Shown here piece after piece: positions 1-6,012 of a stretch of DNA of 9,539 bases (the first letter of the stretch is position 1; each line of letters begins with the position of its first letter). A program made the position numbers and the translations under genes. Source of the DNA: CAZVEV01 sp964625865 (GTDB lineage Bacteria; Planctomycetota; Phycisphaerae; SM23-33); NCBI GenBank assembly GCA_964625865.1, contig CAZVEV010000243.1, forward strand, positions 1-9,539. The letters are read 5' to 3'. The notes below the pieces were generated by a model, which did no database searches, was not told the DNA's origin, and was given only the letters and a program-made list of their open reading frames with translations.

Positions 1-55
1 CGCTGCGTGAAACAATGCTCCGTCCGCCATCCACAACTATTGACAATATCTCCAT
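1..55 (-). CDS. 5' end of an unidentified gene running off the left edge
   Basis: Reading leftward from an ATG at 55-53, the frame stays open for 18 codons to the window edge and gives MEILSIVVDGGRSIVSRS. A clear Shine-Dalgarno AGGAG (complement of 62-66) sits 6 bases before the ATG, which is the main reason for calling a start here. A perfect TATAAT lies about 170 bases further upstream on the same strand. The peptide is too short to assign a family and I do not recognise it. The alternating hydrophobic start (ILSIVV followed by DGG) would fit an early beta strand of a cytoplasmic protein, but that is only inference. It points the same way as the sulfatase but is probably a separate transcription unit, because a strong hairpin lies between them. 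Confidence 0.5.
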   Translation of the reverse strand, partial: MEILSIVVDGGRSIVSRS

Positions 56-222
56 TCCAGTCTCCTAACGATGTTTGCTGCGCGCGATGAAGTTCACGGC
101 TCAGAAGGCGAGTTCCCGCTTCAACACTTGCCGACACTTCCGCTTCAAGGGATTCAGTCGCGATAACAGATGCGCAGAAAAGCGCAACACCACCCGGTCA
201 GCCCTGATTCCTGTACGGGGGT

Positions 223-228
223 ATTATA
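223..228 (-). promoter_or_regulatory. Candidate -10 box for the left-edge gene
   Basis: The minus strand reads TATAAT exactly. No good -35 lies at 16-18 bases; the nearest TTGAAA (complement of 257-262) is 28 bases away, too far for a classical sigma-70 promoter. If used, transcription would start near 216 and leave a leader of about 160 bases before the ATG at 55. An activator-dependent promoter or a chance match are both possible. Confidence 0.3.
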
Positions 229-427
229 GGCCCATCTCGCGACGGGACCACTGCCCTTTCAAGATGTTGGTAGCGTCCCAAACGTGCAGAGAGGTTCTCG
301 AAGCGGCGAGACGGACGTTCGCGGGGCCGACGAGCCAGCACTCAGCCAGACCCCCTGGCACGCATGAGGTCGCGGCCTGAGCGACGATCGGACCCTCCGA
401 GGGGCCAGGAGTCGTTTTCTGCGGCCG

Positions 428-454
428 AGGGCGGCCAGGGGCGTTGGCCGCCCT
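428..454 (-). terminator. Strong hairpin after the sulfatase gene
   Basis: A perfect 10-bp stem, AGGGCGGCCA (428-437) paired with TGGCCGCCCT (445-454), encloses a 7-base loop. It begins 17 bases beyond the sulfatase stop codon. There is no U-run directly after the stem on the minus strand, so it would be an imperfect intrinsic terminator, or a 3'-end stabilising structure used with Rho. Placement straight after the stop codon and before the next gene supports a transcript-end role. Confidence 0.45.
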
Positions 455-470
455 TGGCCGGGGCGGCGGT

Positions 471-1997
471 TTATGTGTAGTCCTTGCCGTTGAGGCTGCG
501 GACTACGGAGGCCAGCCAGGTTTCCAGGGCGGCGGTCATGGTCTTGACGCGGTCGGGGTGGGTGGCGGCCTGGTTGGTCGCTTCGTTGGGGTCGGTGGCC
601 AGGTTGTACAGTTCGAGCCTCGGCTTGCCCGGCGTGGGGGGTTCGCCCGGCGCCTTGCCCTTGGGCGCCGGCTTGCGTTTGCGGGGCTTTTGGGGCTTGG
701 GCTTGCCCCTGCCCTCGATGCGGTGCAGTTTCCAGGGCCAGTCCAGCCAGGCCGAGTGGCCCGGGAAGGTGTCTTCGGGATACTGTTTCGTCACCTTCGC
801 GTCGCTGATGCGCAGGGCGCCCGGGTCGGTTACCTCCTTGCCGTCGGCCTGCAGCTTCAGCAGGTTTGCCATCAGCGTCGTGCTGCGGGTGCTGATGCCG
901 CCTGCGGGGTAGTCCCAAAAGCCCATGGGCTTGGCTCGGGTGGTCATTTTTCCGTCGATCAGGTCCACCAGGCTGATCCCGTCCAGAGGCGGCTGCTTGG
1001 CGTCGGGGACCTTCACGCCGACGATCTCCAGCAGCGTGGGGTAGATGTCAGACGTGTTGCACGGGACGGCGGTGACGCGAGGGGCCTTGATCCGCGCGGG
1101 CCATTCGAGGATGGCCGGCACGCGCAGGCCGCCTTCGTACACCGAGCCTTTGTTGGCCCGCCCGCCGGTTGCGCCCAGTCCCCGCAGCCCGCCGTTGTCG
1201 CTGCAGTACCACAGGATCGTGTTGTCGCGCACGCCGAGGGTCGCGATGGCCTTGCGCAGCTTGCCGAACGCTCGGTCCATCCCGGTGATCTCGCCGAGGA
1301 AGTTGCTCTTGCGGCCCTGGTCGGCGTAGAGGGTGCGGTCGGCTTCGGCGGCGATGTGCGGGCTGTGCGGCGAGCCGAACCAGACGACGGCAAGGAACGG
1401 CTTTGCGGCGTTCCTGGCGTGCTTGCCCATGAACTCGATGGCGGCGTCGACGGCGATCATGGAGCTTTCGCCCTTGGTCTGGACGGCTTTGCCCTCGCGG
1501 CTCATGACCGCGTCGTTGTCGTAGAAGTTCGGCGCCGAGAGCCACTGGTCGAACCCGCACGCGGTGGGATTGGCGGGGCTGTTCTTGTAGACCGACCCGA
1601 GATGCCACTTGCCGAAATGTCCCGTCACGTAGCCGGCGGTCTTGAGGGCCTCGGCGATGGTGGTTTCCTGGGGTCGGATGGGGTGGCCCCACTTGAAGAC
1701 GCCCATGCGGTTGGGATGTCGTCCGGTTATCACGCTGGCCCGGGTGGGCGAGCAGACCGGCGCGGCGGCGTAGAAGCGGTCGAACCGCAGCGTCTCGGCG
1801 GCCATCGCGTCGAAGTTCGGCGTCTTGAGCACCTTGTGGCCGTAGTAGGCCATGTCGCCCCAGCCCTGGTCGTCGGCCATGCACAGGACGATGTTCGGCT
1901 TGGCGGTGGGGGTGTCGGCGCCCGTGAGGCGTGTGGTGGCGGCCAGCAGGGCCCCGGCGCCAATCGTCTTCAGGAAGCTGCGTCTATTCGTCTGCAT
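471..1997 (-). CDS. Tat-exported sulfatase (arylsulfatase A-like, formylglycine type)
   Basis: This hydrolase of the alkaline-phosphatase superfamily would remove sulfate esters, probably from sulfated polysaccharide, outside the cytoplasm. The 508-aa protein opens with a twin-arginine signal (NRRSFLK, residues 4-10) and a short hydrophobic stretch. The core begins at PNIVLCMADDQG, with metal ligands D42 and D43. The signature CSPTR at 82-86 carries the Cys that is converted to formylglycine. GKWHLG (129-134), SDNGG (266-270; D267, N268 metal ligands) and K283 before EGGLRVP complete the active site, so the enzyme looks intact. The C-terminal ELYNLATDPNE motif is present. A Lys/Pro/Gly-rich stretch at about 431-460 is unusual. 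The start is supported by GGAGA 7 bases upstream. It lies 145 bases downstream of the HzsA-related gene on the same strand, with no clear promoter between, so co-transcription is likely. A Cys-type sulfatase also needs a maturase, which is not in the window. The exact substrate cannot be read from the sequence. Confidence 0.95.
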   Translation of the reverse strand: MQTNRRSFLKTIGAGALLAATTRLTGADTPTAKPNIVLCMADDQGWGDMAYYGHKVLKTPNFDAMAAETLRFDRFYAAAPVCSPTRASVITGRHPNRMGVFKWGHPIRPQETTIAEALKTAGYVTGHFGKWHLGSVYKNSPANPTACGFDQWLSAPNFYDNDAVMSREGKAVQTKGESSMIAVDAAIEFMGKHARNAAKPFLAVVWFGSPHSPHIAAEADRTLYADQGRKSNFLGEITGMDRAFGKLRKAIATLGVRDNTILWYCSDNGGLRGLGATGGRANKGSVYEGGLRVPAILEWPARIKAPRVTAVPCNTSDIYPTLLEIVGVKVPDAKQPPLDGISLVDLIDGKMTTRAKPMGFWDYPAGGISTRSTTLMANLLKLQADGKEVTDPGALRISDAKVTKQYPEDTFPGHSAWLDWPWKLHRIEGRGKPKPQKPRKRKPAPKGKAPGEPPTPGKPRLELYNLATDPNEATNQAATHPDRVKTMTAALETWLASVVRSLNGKDYT

Positions 1998-2142
1998 CGG
2001 AAGGTCTCCAGTCTAAGGTCAGTTTGTCGTCATATCGTTACGTCCCGCCAAGAGGCGACGCCCTCCGCCGCGGGCGCCGCTTGCGGCTTCGCCGTCTCGT
2101 CCGCCACGCGCGTCGGGCAATGACCGCTTGTCCCGCTACCAT

Positions 2143-4635
2143 CTACTTCGTCTTCGGGCGGTAGGTGAACAGGTCCCAGTACTTGCGGTCGGTGGCGAAG
2201 GGGTCGACCTTCGCCGGGACCGTGCCGGGGGTCAACACGCCGAAGCGGACCATCTCGCGGACGTACTGGTGGTTGACGCGGAAGTTCGGCGCCCCGACGC
2301 GACCGGCCTTGAGCCACTCGGCCTGCCAGGTCCGGCAGGCGGCGGCGATGCGCTTGTAGTCGGGGTCGTTGGTGGTCTTGAAGACGTTGGGGCAACTGCC
2401 CCAGCCGCCGGCTTGCTTCGCAAGCGGGGCCATCAGGACCGCCGACTTGTCCGGGCGTGTGGCGTTCAGGAGTACCGACCAGCCGTAGTGGCGCAGCGGA
2501 TCGTTCTTGATCGTCAGGCGCTCGTGGGCGCCGGTGGGGCGCTTGTAGTGCTTTCGCCGCGCGGCGATGTTGAAGCCGACGGGGAACTGGTGCGCCTTGC
2601 CGCCGCCGCGATGGCACGACCGGCAGCGCTTGTTCAGGACGGCGGCGGCGTGCTTCTGGAAGAGCCAGACCTTCGTGTCCTGGTCGGCCTTGTTGCGAAG
2701 GGCGCCGTAGGTGCCCGTAAACGGGGCGGCGGCCTCGATCCACGCCCAGACCTTGCGCCAATCCTCGCGCGACGCTTTGACCTTATGGTGGCCGCCTTCG
2801 AGTTTTCTCAGCAACGGCGAGGCCGACGAGCCGATGCTCCTCGCCGGTCGGTTGCCCAGCCCGTTTCGCCCGTCGGCGACCTGGTCACGCATGATCAGCG
2901 AGTAGTAGCTGATCGCCCAGTGCACGCCCATGTCGCCGGCGAGCGACATCTTGTTCTTGCGGTCCTTGACGTTGTGGCAGCGAACGCAGTACTTGTCGAG
3001 TACGGGCTGGACGTCGCGCATGAAATCGGGCACGTCGGGGGCGCCGGGAATCGGCGTGATCTTCGAGGCCGGGCGACGCATCGCCATGATCTTGCGCAGG
3101 TCGCCCACGTTGTCGGAGGTCTGCCTGCGGTCCTCGTGACAGCCGAGGCACGAGGTGGTCTCGCCCGGGGCGACGGAGGTGAAACTCTGCATCCGCTTGA
3201 CCGACAGGTCGTCCTTGTCGAGCGCGACGTAGAAGACCGGGCGGTTGGCGGGCAGTTCGAAGGCCGCCGACCCGTCCGGCTCGACCGGCACCGTGCCGAG
3301 GATCCGCTCGAGGTTGAACGAGCCCAGCCACGTCAGCGTGTCGGGCCCGCCGGAGAAGTTCACGGGTTTGGGCAGCAGTTCGAGGACAAGCAGCTTCTTG
3401 ATCTCGCCGCGCTTGACGCCTTTCATGTTCTGCGAGTTGTACACGTCGATCAGGATGTGCTTGCCGGTGGCCTTGCCGAGATCGCTCCGCCGCGCGATCA
3501 CGCGCTCACGCTGGCGCCGCATGACCGGGCGCGGCTCCTGGATGATCCAGCGGAGGCGGTTGTCCTTGATGCGGTACAGTGTGCGGAGGGTGTATATGCC
3601 CTTCTTGGCCGTGGCGGACGGCTCGGCGACGACCAGGGCGGGTCCGCGCGACGCGGCGGCGATGATGCAGTCCTTGCTCAGCGGCCAGGGGTCGGCCAGG
3701 TCGGGGCGTCCACCCCGGTCGAAGGTCAGGTACTGCTGCCCTCGCGGATCGTCAGGTCCGTGCCGATCGGTGAAGAACGTCAGGAAGCCGTAGTGGTCCC
3801 GCTTGCCGTGCCCGGGCGAGTAGATCCCCGCCACGCCGGGGCTGCCCGGCACGGGCCTGCACGCGAGGAACACGCCCCACGACCGCTCGTTGCCGTAGTA
3901 GATCGTCTGGTTGGTCCCGTCGGGGTTCATCGCCCAGAGGTGGTGGAACTCGACCTGCGAGCGGTCGACGTATTCCCACCGCATGAAGGTGATCCGCCCG
4001 TCGGGCAGGACCGCCGGCGTGTTGTCGTGCTCGATGTTGCACGAGAGCATGCGGATGTTGCCCCCCGACGCGTCGCAGCGGTGAAGCGTGCCCACGTGTG
4101 TCATCCAGCAGCCGACCCATCGGCGGGCGCGCGTGGAGACGAAGACGATCCCGCCGTCGGGCAGGTAGCTCGGCTCGTAATCGTCGTACGGCCCGGACGT
4201 GATCCGCCGCAGGCCGCTGCCGTCGACGTTCATCTCGTACAGCGAGTAGTTGTGTGCACCCGCCTTGCGATAGGCGAAGATCAGCTTTGTTCCCTCGTAG
4301 TGGACCTGCGGGTCGCGGATGCAGCCGGCCTCGGTTGACAGCAGGACGCTGACTTTGCCCGTCTTGAGGTTCAGCTTGCACAACTGGGCGCCACGGGCGT
4401 AGACGGTGGCCTTCCTGTCGTCACAGTAGTAGCCGATGTTCGCATACCAGTGCCCGTCGCGGTACTGGCCCCGCTGGACGAAGATGATCTCGTTGATCCC
4501 CGTCATCTCCGGGCGCAAGTTCTTCAACGCCGCGTGATTGACTCCCGCGTTGTTCTGGGCGGCGGTCGGGACGCCCGCGGCGCAGAGGCCTGCCGGTACC
4601 ATCATGACAAATGAACAGCAAAGCAACCTGGCCAT
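2143..4635 (-). CDS. HzsA-related exported multihaem protein (PD40 beta-propeller with c-type haem motifs)
   Basis: The 830-aa protein has an N-terminal signal peptide (hydrophobic core about residues 4-20). Residues about 50-330 carry PD40/TolB-like propeller repeats, for example DGSGLRRITSGPYDDYEPSYL-type motifs near 138-157 and DGRITFMRW at 212-220. Three c-type haem motifs follow: CLGCH (496-500), CVRCH (550-554) and CRSCH (671-675). This order matches proteins commonly annotated as HzsA-related in planctomycetes that do not perform anammox. The expected location is periplasmic or extracytoplasmic, with a likely role in electron transfer or oxidative chemistry; the real reaction is unknown. 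There is no hzsB or hzsC beside it, and the Tyr four residues after the haem His, remembered for hydrazine synthase, is absent (D558 and R504 instead), so hydrazine synthesis should not be inferred. The start is supported by AAGGA 8 bases upstream, and the stop is TAG. The downstream sulfatase suggests a shared envelope function in polymer breakdown. Confidence 0.85.
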   Translation of the reverse strand: MARLLCCSFVMMVPAGLCAAGVPTAAQNNAGVNHAALKNLRPEMTGINEIIFVQRGQYRDGHWYANIGYYCDDRKATVYARGAQLCKLNLKTGKVSVLLSTEAGCIRDPQVHYEGTKLIFAYRKAGAHNYSLYEMNVDGSGLRRITSGPYDDYEPSYLPDGGIVFVSTRARRWVGCWMTHVGTLHRCDASGGNIRMLSCNIEHDNTPAVLPDGRITFMRWEYVDRSQVEFHHLWAMNPDGTNQTIYYGNERSWGVFLACRPVPGSPGVAGIYSPGHGKRDHYGFLTFFTDRHGPDDPRGQQYLTFDRGGRPDLADPWPLSKDCIIAAASRGPALVVAEPSATAKKGIYTLRTLYRIKDNRLRWIIQEPRPVMRRQRERVIARRSDLGKATGKHILIDVYNSQNMKGVKRGEIKKLLVLELLPKPVNFSGGPDTLTWLGSFNLERILGTVPVEPDGSAAFELPANRPVFYVALDKDDLSVKRMQSFTSVAPGETTSCLGCHEDRRQTSDNVGDLRKIMAMRRPASKITPIPGAPDVPDFMRDVQPVLDKYCVRCHNVKDRKNKMSLAGDMGVHWAISYYSLIMRDQVADGRNGLGNRPARSIGSSASPLLRKLEGGHHKVKASREDWRKVWAWIEAAAPFTGTYGALRNKADQDTKVWLFQKHAAAVLNKRCRSCHRGGGKAHQFPVGFNIAARRKHYKRPTGAHERLTIKNDPLRHYGWSVLLNATRPDKSAVLMAPLAKQAGGWGSCPNVFKTTNDPDYKRIAAACRTWQAEWLKAGRVGAPNFRVNHQYVREMVRFGVLTPGTVPAKVDPFATDRKYWDLFTYRPKTK

Positions 4636-4683
4636 CAGGGTCGTCCTTTCCGCACAAACTAAGCTCCGCCGGCGGGACCTGCC

Positions 4684-4712
4684 ATGATACCCGTCATCGC
4701 GCCGCGGACCAA
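4684..4712 (-). promoter_or_regulatory. Candidate promoter for the HzsA-related/sulfatase unit
   Basis: On the minus strand, TATCAT (complement of 4684-4689) matches the -10 consensus at five of six bases. It is preceded, with a 17-base spacer, by TTGGTC (complement of 4707-4712), which matches only the TTG of the -35 box. The palindrome CCGCCGGCGG (4666-4675) falls close to the predicted transcript start and could be an operator. The spacing is right but the -35 is weak. Confidence 0.35.
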
Positions 4713-4776
4713 CACCATTAAACGCCTGTCCCCTTCAGCCGGACCGCACCGAACGGCCGATCCCGACGCACACGGG

Positions 4777-4809
4777 ACCGGCCCGGTTTCCAGCCCATCC
4801 CGGGCCGGT
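4777..4809. repeat. Inverted repeat between divergent promoters
   Basis: ACCGGCCCGG (4777-4786) is the perfect reverse complement of CCGGGCCGGT (4800-4809), with a 13-base loop. It lies upstream of both candidate promoter sets, so it is unlikely to be a terminator of either neighbouring gene. It may be a protein-binding dyad or an insulating structure. No U-run follows it directly; the T9 tract is about 45 bases further on. Confidence 0.4.
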
Positions 4810-4881
4810 ACGGGCCTCCTCAGTGGGGGGGAGACCCGCCGCAGCGGCAGGAAGTTTTTTTTTCGCCCGGCCATTTTATAC

Positions 4882-4911
4882 TCGACAAACCCAATGGGAT
4901 TTGTGTACTAT
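4882..4911 (+). promoter_or_regulatory. Candidate promoter P1 of the sigma factor gene, with a dyad in its spacer
   Basis: TCGACA (4882-4887, five of six matches to TTGACA) and TACTAT (4906-4911, four of six to TATAAT) are 18 bases apart in a locally AT-rich stretch. The near-palindrome ACAAACCCAATGGGATTTGT (4885-4904; eight of ten base pairs match) fills the spacer, where a repressor or a spacer-twisting activator could bind. The implied leader is about 130 bases. Confidence 0.4.
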
Positions 4912-4946
4912 ATAGATAGAGATCCAGATCAGGATGCATCTGTGGG

Positions 4947-4974
4947 TTGTCACGTTGGACATATACAGGATAAG
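4947..4974 (+). promoter_or_regulatory. Candidate promoter P2 of the sigma factor gene
   Basis: TTGTCA (4947-4952, five of six to consensus) and GATAAG (4969-4974, four of six) are separated by 16 bases. This would start transcription near 4981, about 70 bases before the sigma factor ATG. It may be an alternative to the upstream pair. Confidence 0.3.
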
Positions 4975-5050
4975 CAGAGTGTGTTTTCTATGCAAGTGAA
5001 CGTCAGATCCATGACCTTGCGGGGACGCGATGGCCGGAAGGGAGGCCCCC

Positions 5051-5992
5051 ATGGCCGCACTGACAGCAGCGTTTGAGTTGGCCGACGTTCGCGGGCGGGC
5101 GCCGGCAGGACTCAGCGACGAACAGAAGACACTTTACGTGCAGATCCCACCGACCGTCGAGTGGGTCAACCATCCCTCGTTCCAGTCCCCTGAAGCCGAG
5201 GCCGAGCTTTTCGGGGATCAGGCGGACCCGGTCGATGTCTGTCGATGGTTGCACTTTCCCCGCATGGTGAGCGAGTTGGATCCGGCGCCTCGCGAGCGGA
5301 ATGCCCTCTCGGCCGATGACGAGGTCAAGCTCTTCCTGCGGTACAACTACGCCAAGTACCGGCTGGCCCAACTGCAGGACAGCGCGGCGGGCAGGCGCGG
5401 ACGGGCCCGGGCCGAACAGATGGTCTCCTGGTATCGTCGCGTCCTGACCGGCAGGGCGGACCTTGTCGAGGCGAACATGGCCCTGGTCGTCGCGATGGCC
5501 AAACGCACGCGGATCCCGACGGTCGACTTCGACGAGTTGATCAGCGAGGGCAACCTCGCGCTGCTGCGGAGCATCGAGAAGTTCGACGTGCGCCGCGGCT
5601 TTAAGCTCTCGACCTACGCCTGCCGGGCCATCCTGAAGAGTTTCAACCGCCTGGCGACCAAGACCGGGCGGTATCGAAGCCGTTTCCCCACGGAGTTCGA
5701 CCCGGCCCTCGAACGCGGCGGCTACGACGAGCATCGCCGCAGCGTGCAGCGAGAGGCCTACATCGACGACCTCCGCGAGGCGCTGGCCGGCAACGAGGCC
5801 AGACTCTCCGAGATCGAACGAACCATCGTCATGCTGCGGTTCGCCATCGGCACCGACCGCCGCAAAGGCAACACGCTGGCCGAGGTCGGGCGCGTCGTGG
5901 GGCTGACCAACGAGCGCGTGCGACAGATCCAGAAACTCGCGCTGACCAAACTCAAGCAAGCCCTGACGGTCCGCTGGCGCGCCGCGGTCTGA
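5051..5992 (+). CDS. RNA polymerase sigma factor, sigma-70 family
   Basis: This 313-aa protein would direct RNA polymerase to a set of promoters. Region 2 is clear: 2.1 at about 138-152 (LVEANMALVVAMAKR), 2.2 at 159-179 (DFDELISEGNLALLRSIEKFD) and 2.3-2.4 at about 180-205. Region 4 lies at about 251-305 with the helix-turn-helix TLAEVGRVVGLTNERVRQIQ (275-294). Only about 45 residues separate regions 2 and 4, so domain 3 is reduced or missing. The paired Trp of sigma-70 region 2.3 (YATWWIRQ) are replaced by Arg192 and Ala193, which points to an alternative rather than a housekeeping factor. The first 85 or so residues are family-specific (a PPTVEWVNHPSF motif) and precede a YNYAKYR helix near 98-104. 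The start at 5051 is preferred over the in-frame ATG at 5030 because GGGAGG ends 5 bases before it. The gene is transcribed away from the HzsA-related gene. No anti-sigma gene is adjacent, so its regulon is unknown. Confidence 0.9.
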   Translation: MAALTAAFELADVRGRAPAGLSDEQKTLYVQIPPTVEWVNHPSFQSPEAEAELFGDQADPVDVCRWLHFPRMVSELDPAPRERNALSADDEVKLFLRYNYAKYRLAQLQDSAAGRRGRARAEQMVSWYRRVLTGRADLVEANMALVVAMAKRTRIPTVDFDELISEGNLALLRSIEKFDVRRGFKLSTYACRAILKSFNRLATKTGRYRSRFPTEFDPALERGGYDEHRRSVQREAYIDDLREALAGNEARLSEIERTIVMLRFAIGTDRRKGNTLAEVGRVVGLTNERVRQIQKLALTKLKQALTVRWRAAV

Positions 5993-6012
5993 CGTCCCCC
6001 GATAACGGATCG

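Larger units (their letters stand above)
56..470. other. Non-coding region between the left-edge gene and the sulfatase
   Basis: No believable protein is encoded here. The plus-strand open frame at 75-380 is arginine-rich, starts at TTG, has no ribosome binding site and resembles no family I know. The region holds the likely leader of the left-edge gene, a minus-strand TATAAT (223-228), two direct copies of CCGCTTCAA (116-124 and 140-148, 24 bases apart) and the sulfatase-side hairpin (428-454). Its base composition is less GC-biased than the neighbouring genes, as expected of a regulatory spacer. Confidence 0.6.
4636..5050. other. Divergent regulatory region
   Basis: This region separates the leftward HzsA-related/sulfatase unit from the rightward sigma factor gene. 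It changes composition sharply: the left half is very GC-rich, with a CCGCCGGCGG palindrome at 4666-4675 and a large hairpin at 4777-4809, while the part from about 4855 is AT-rich, starting with nine consecutive T (4855-4863) and holding the sigma factor promoters. A 28-codon open frame starting at ATG 4990 overlaps the sigma factor start but has no ribosome binding site, so it is not called. Confidence 0.6.

Noticed and set aside
75..380. 101-codon plus-strand open frame in the left spacer
   Set aside because: TTG start, no Shine-Dalgarno, Arg-rich sequence with no family resemblance.
444..2123. 559-codon plus-strand open frame opposite the sulfatase
   Set aside because: It is antisense to a sulfatase with all catalytic motifs, has a Gly/Val/Arg-rich composition typical of shadow frames in high-GC DNA, and matches no family.
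1998..2142. Internal promoter or terminator between the HzsA-related and sulfatase genes
   Set aside because: Only 4-5 bp GC-rich stems and no acceptable -35/-10 pair were found, so nothing is called here.
2128..4338. 736-codon plus-strand open frame opposite the HzsA-related gene
   Set aside because: The opposite strand has a signal peptide, propeller repeats and three CxxCH motifs; this frame is low-complexity Val/Ala/Arg sequence caused by GC-rich third codon positions.
2143..4635. True hydrazine synthase alpha subunit (anammox)
   Set aside because: The expected Tyr after the haem motif is missing and no HzsB/HzsC genes are adjacent; HzsA-related proteins occur widely outside anammox bacteria.
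4990..5076. Possible leader peptide (28 codons) overlapping the sigma factor start
   Set aside because: No ribosome binding site before ATG 4990 and no attenuator-like codon run; it is the tail of a longer meaningless frame.
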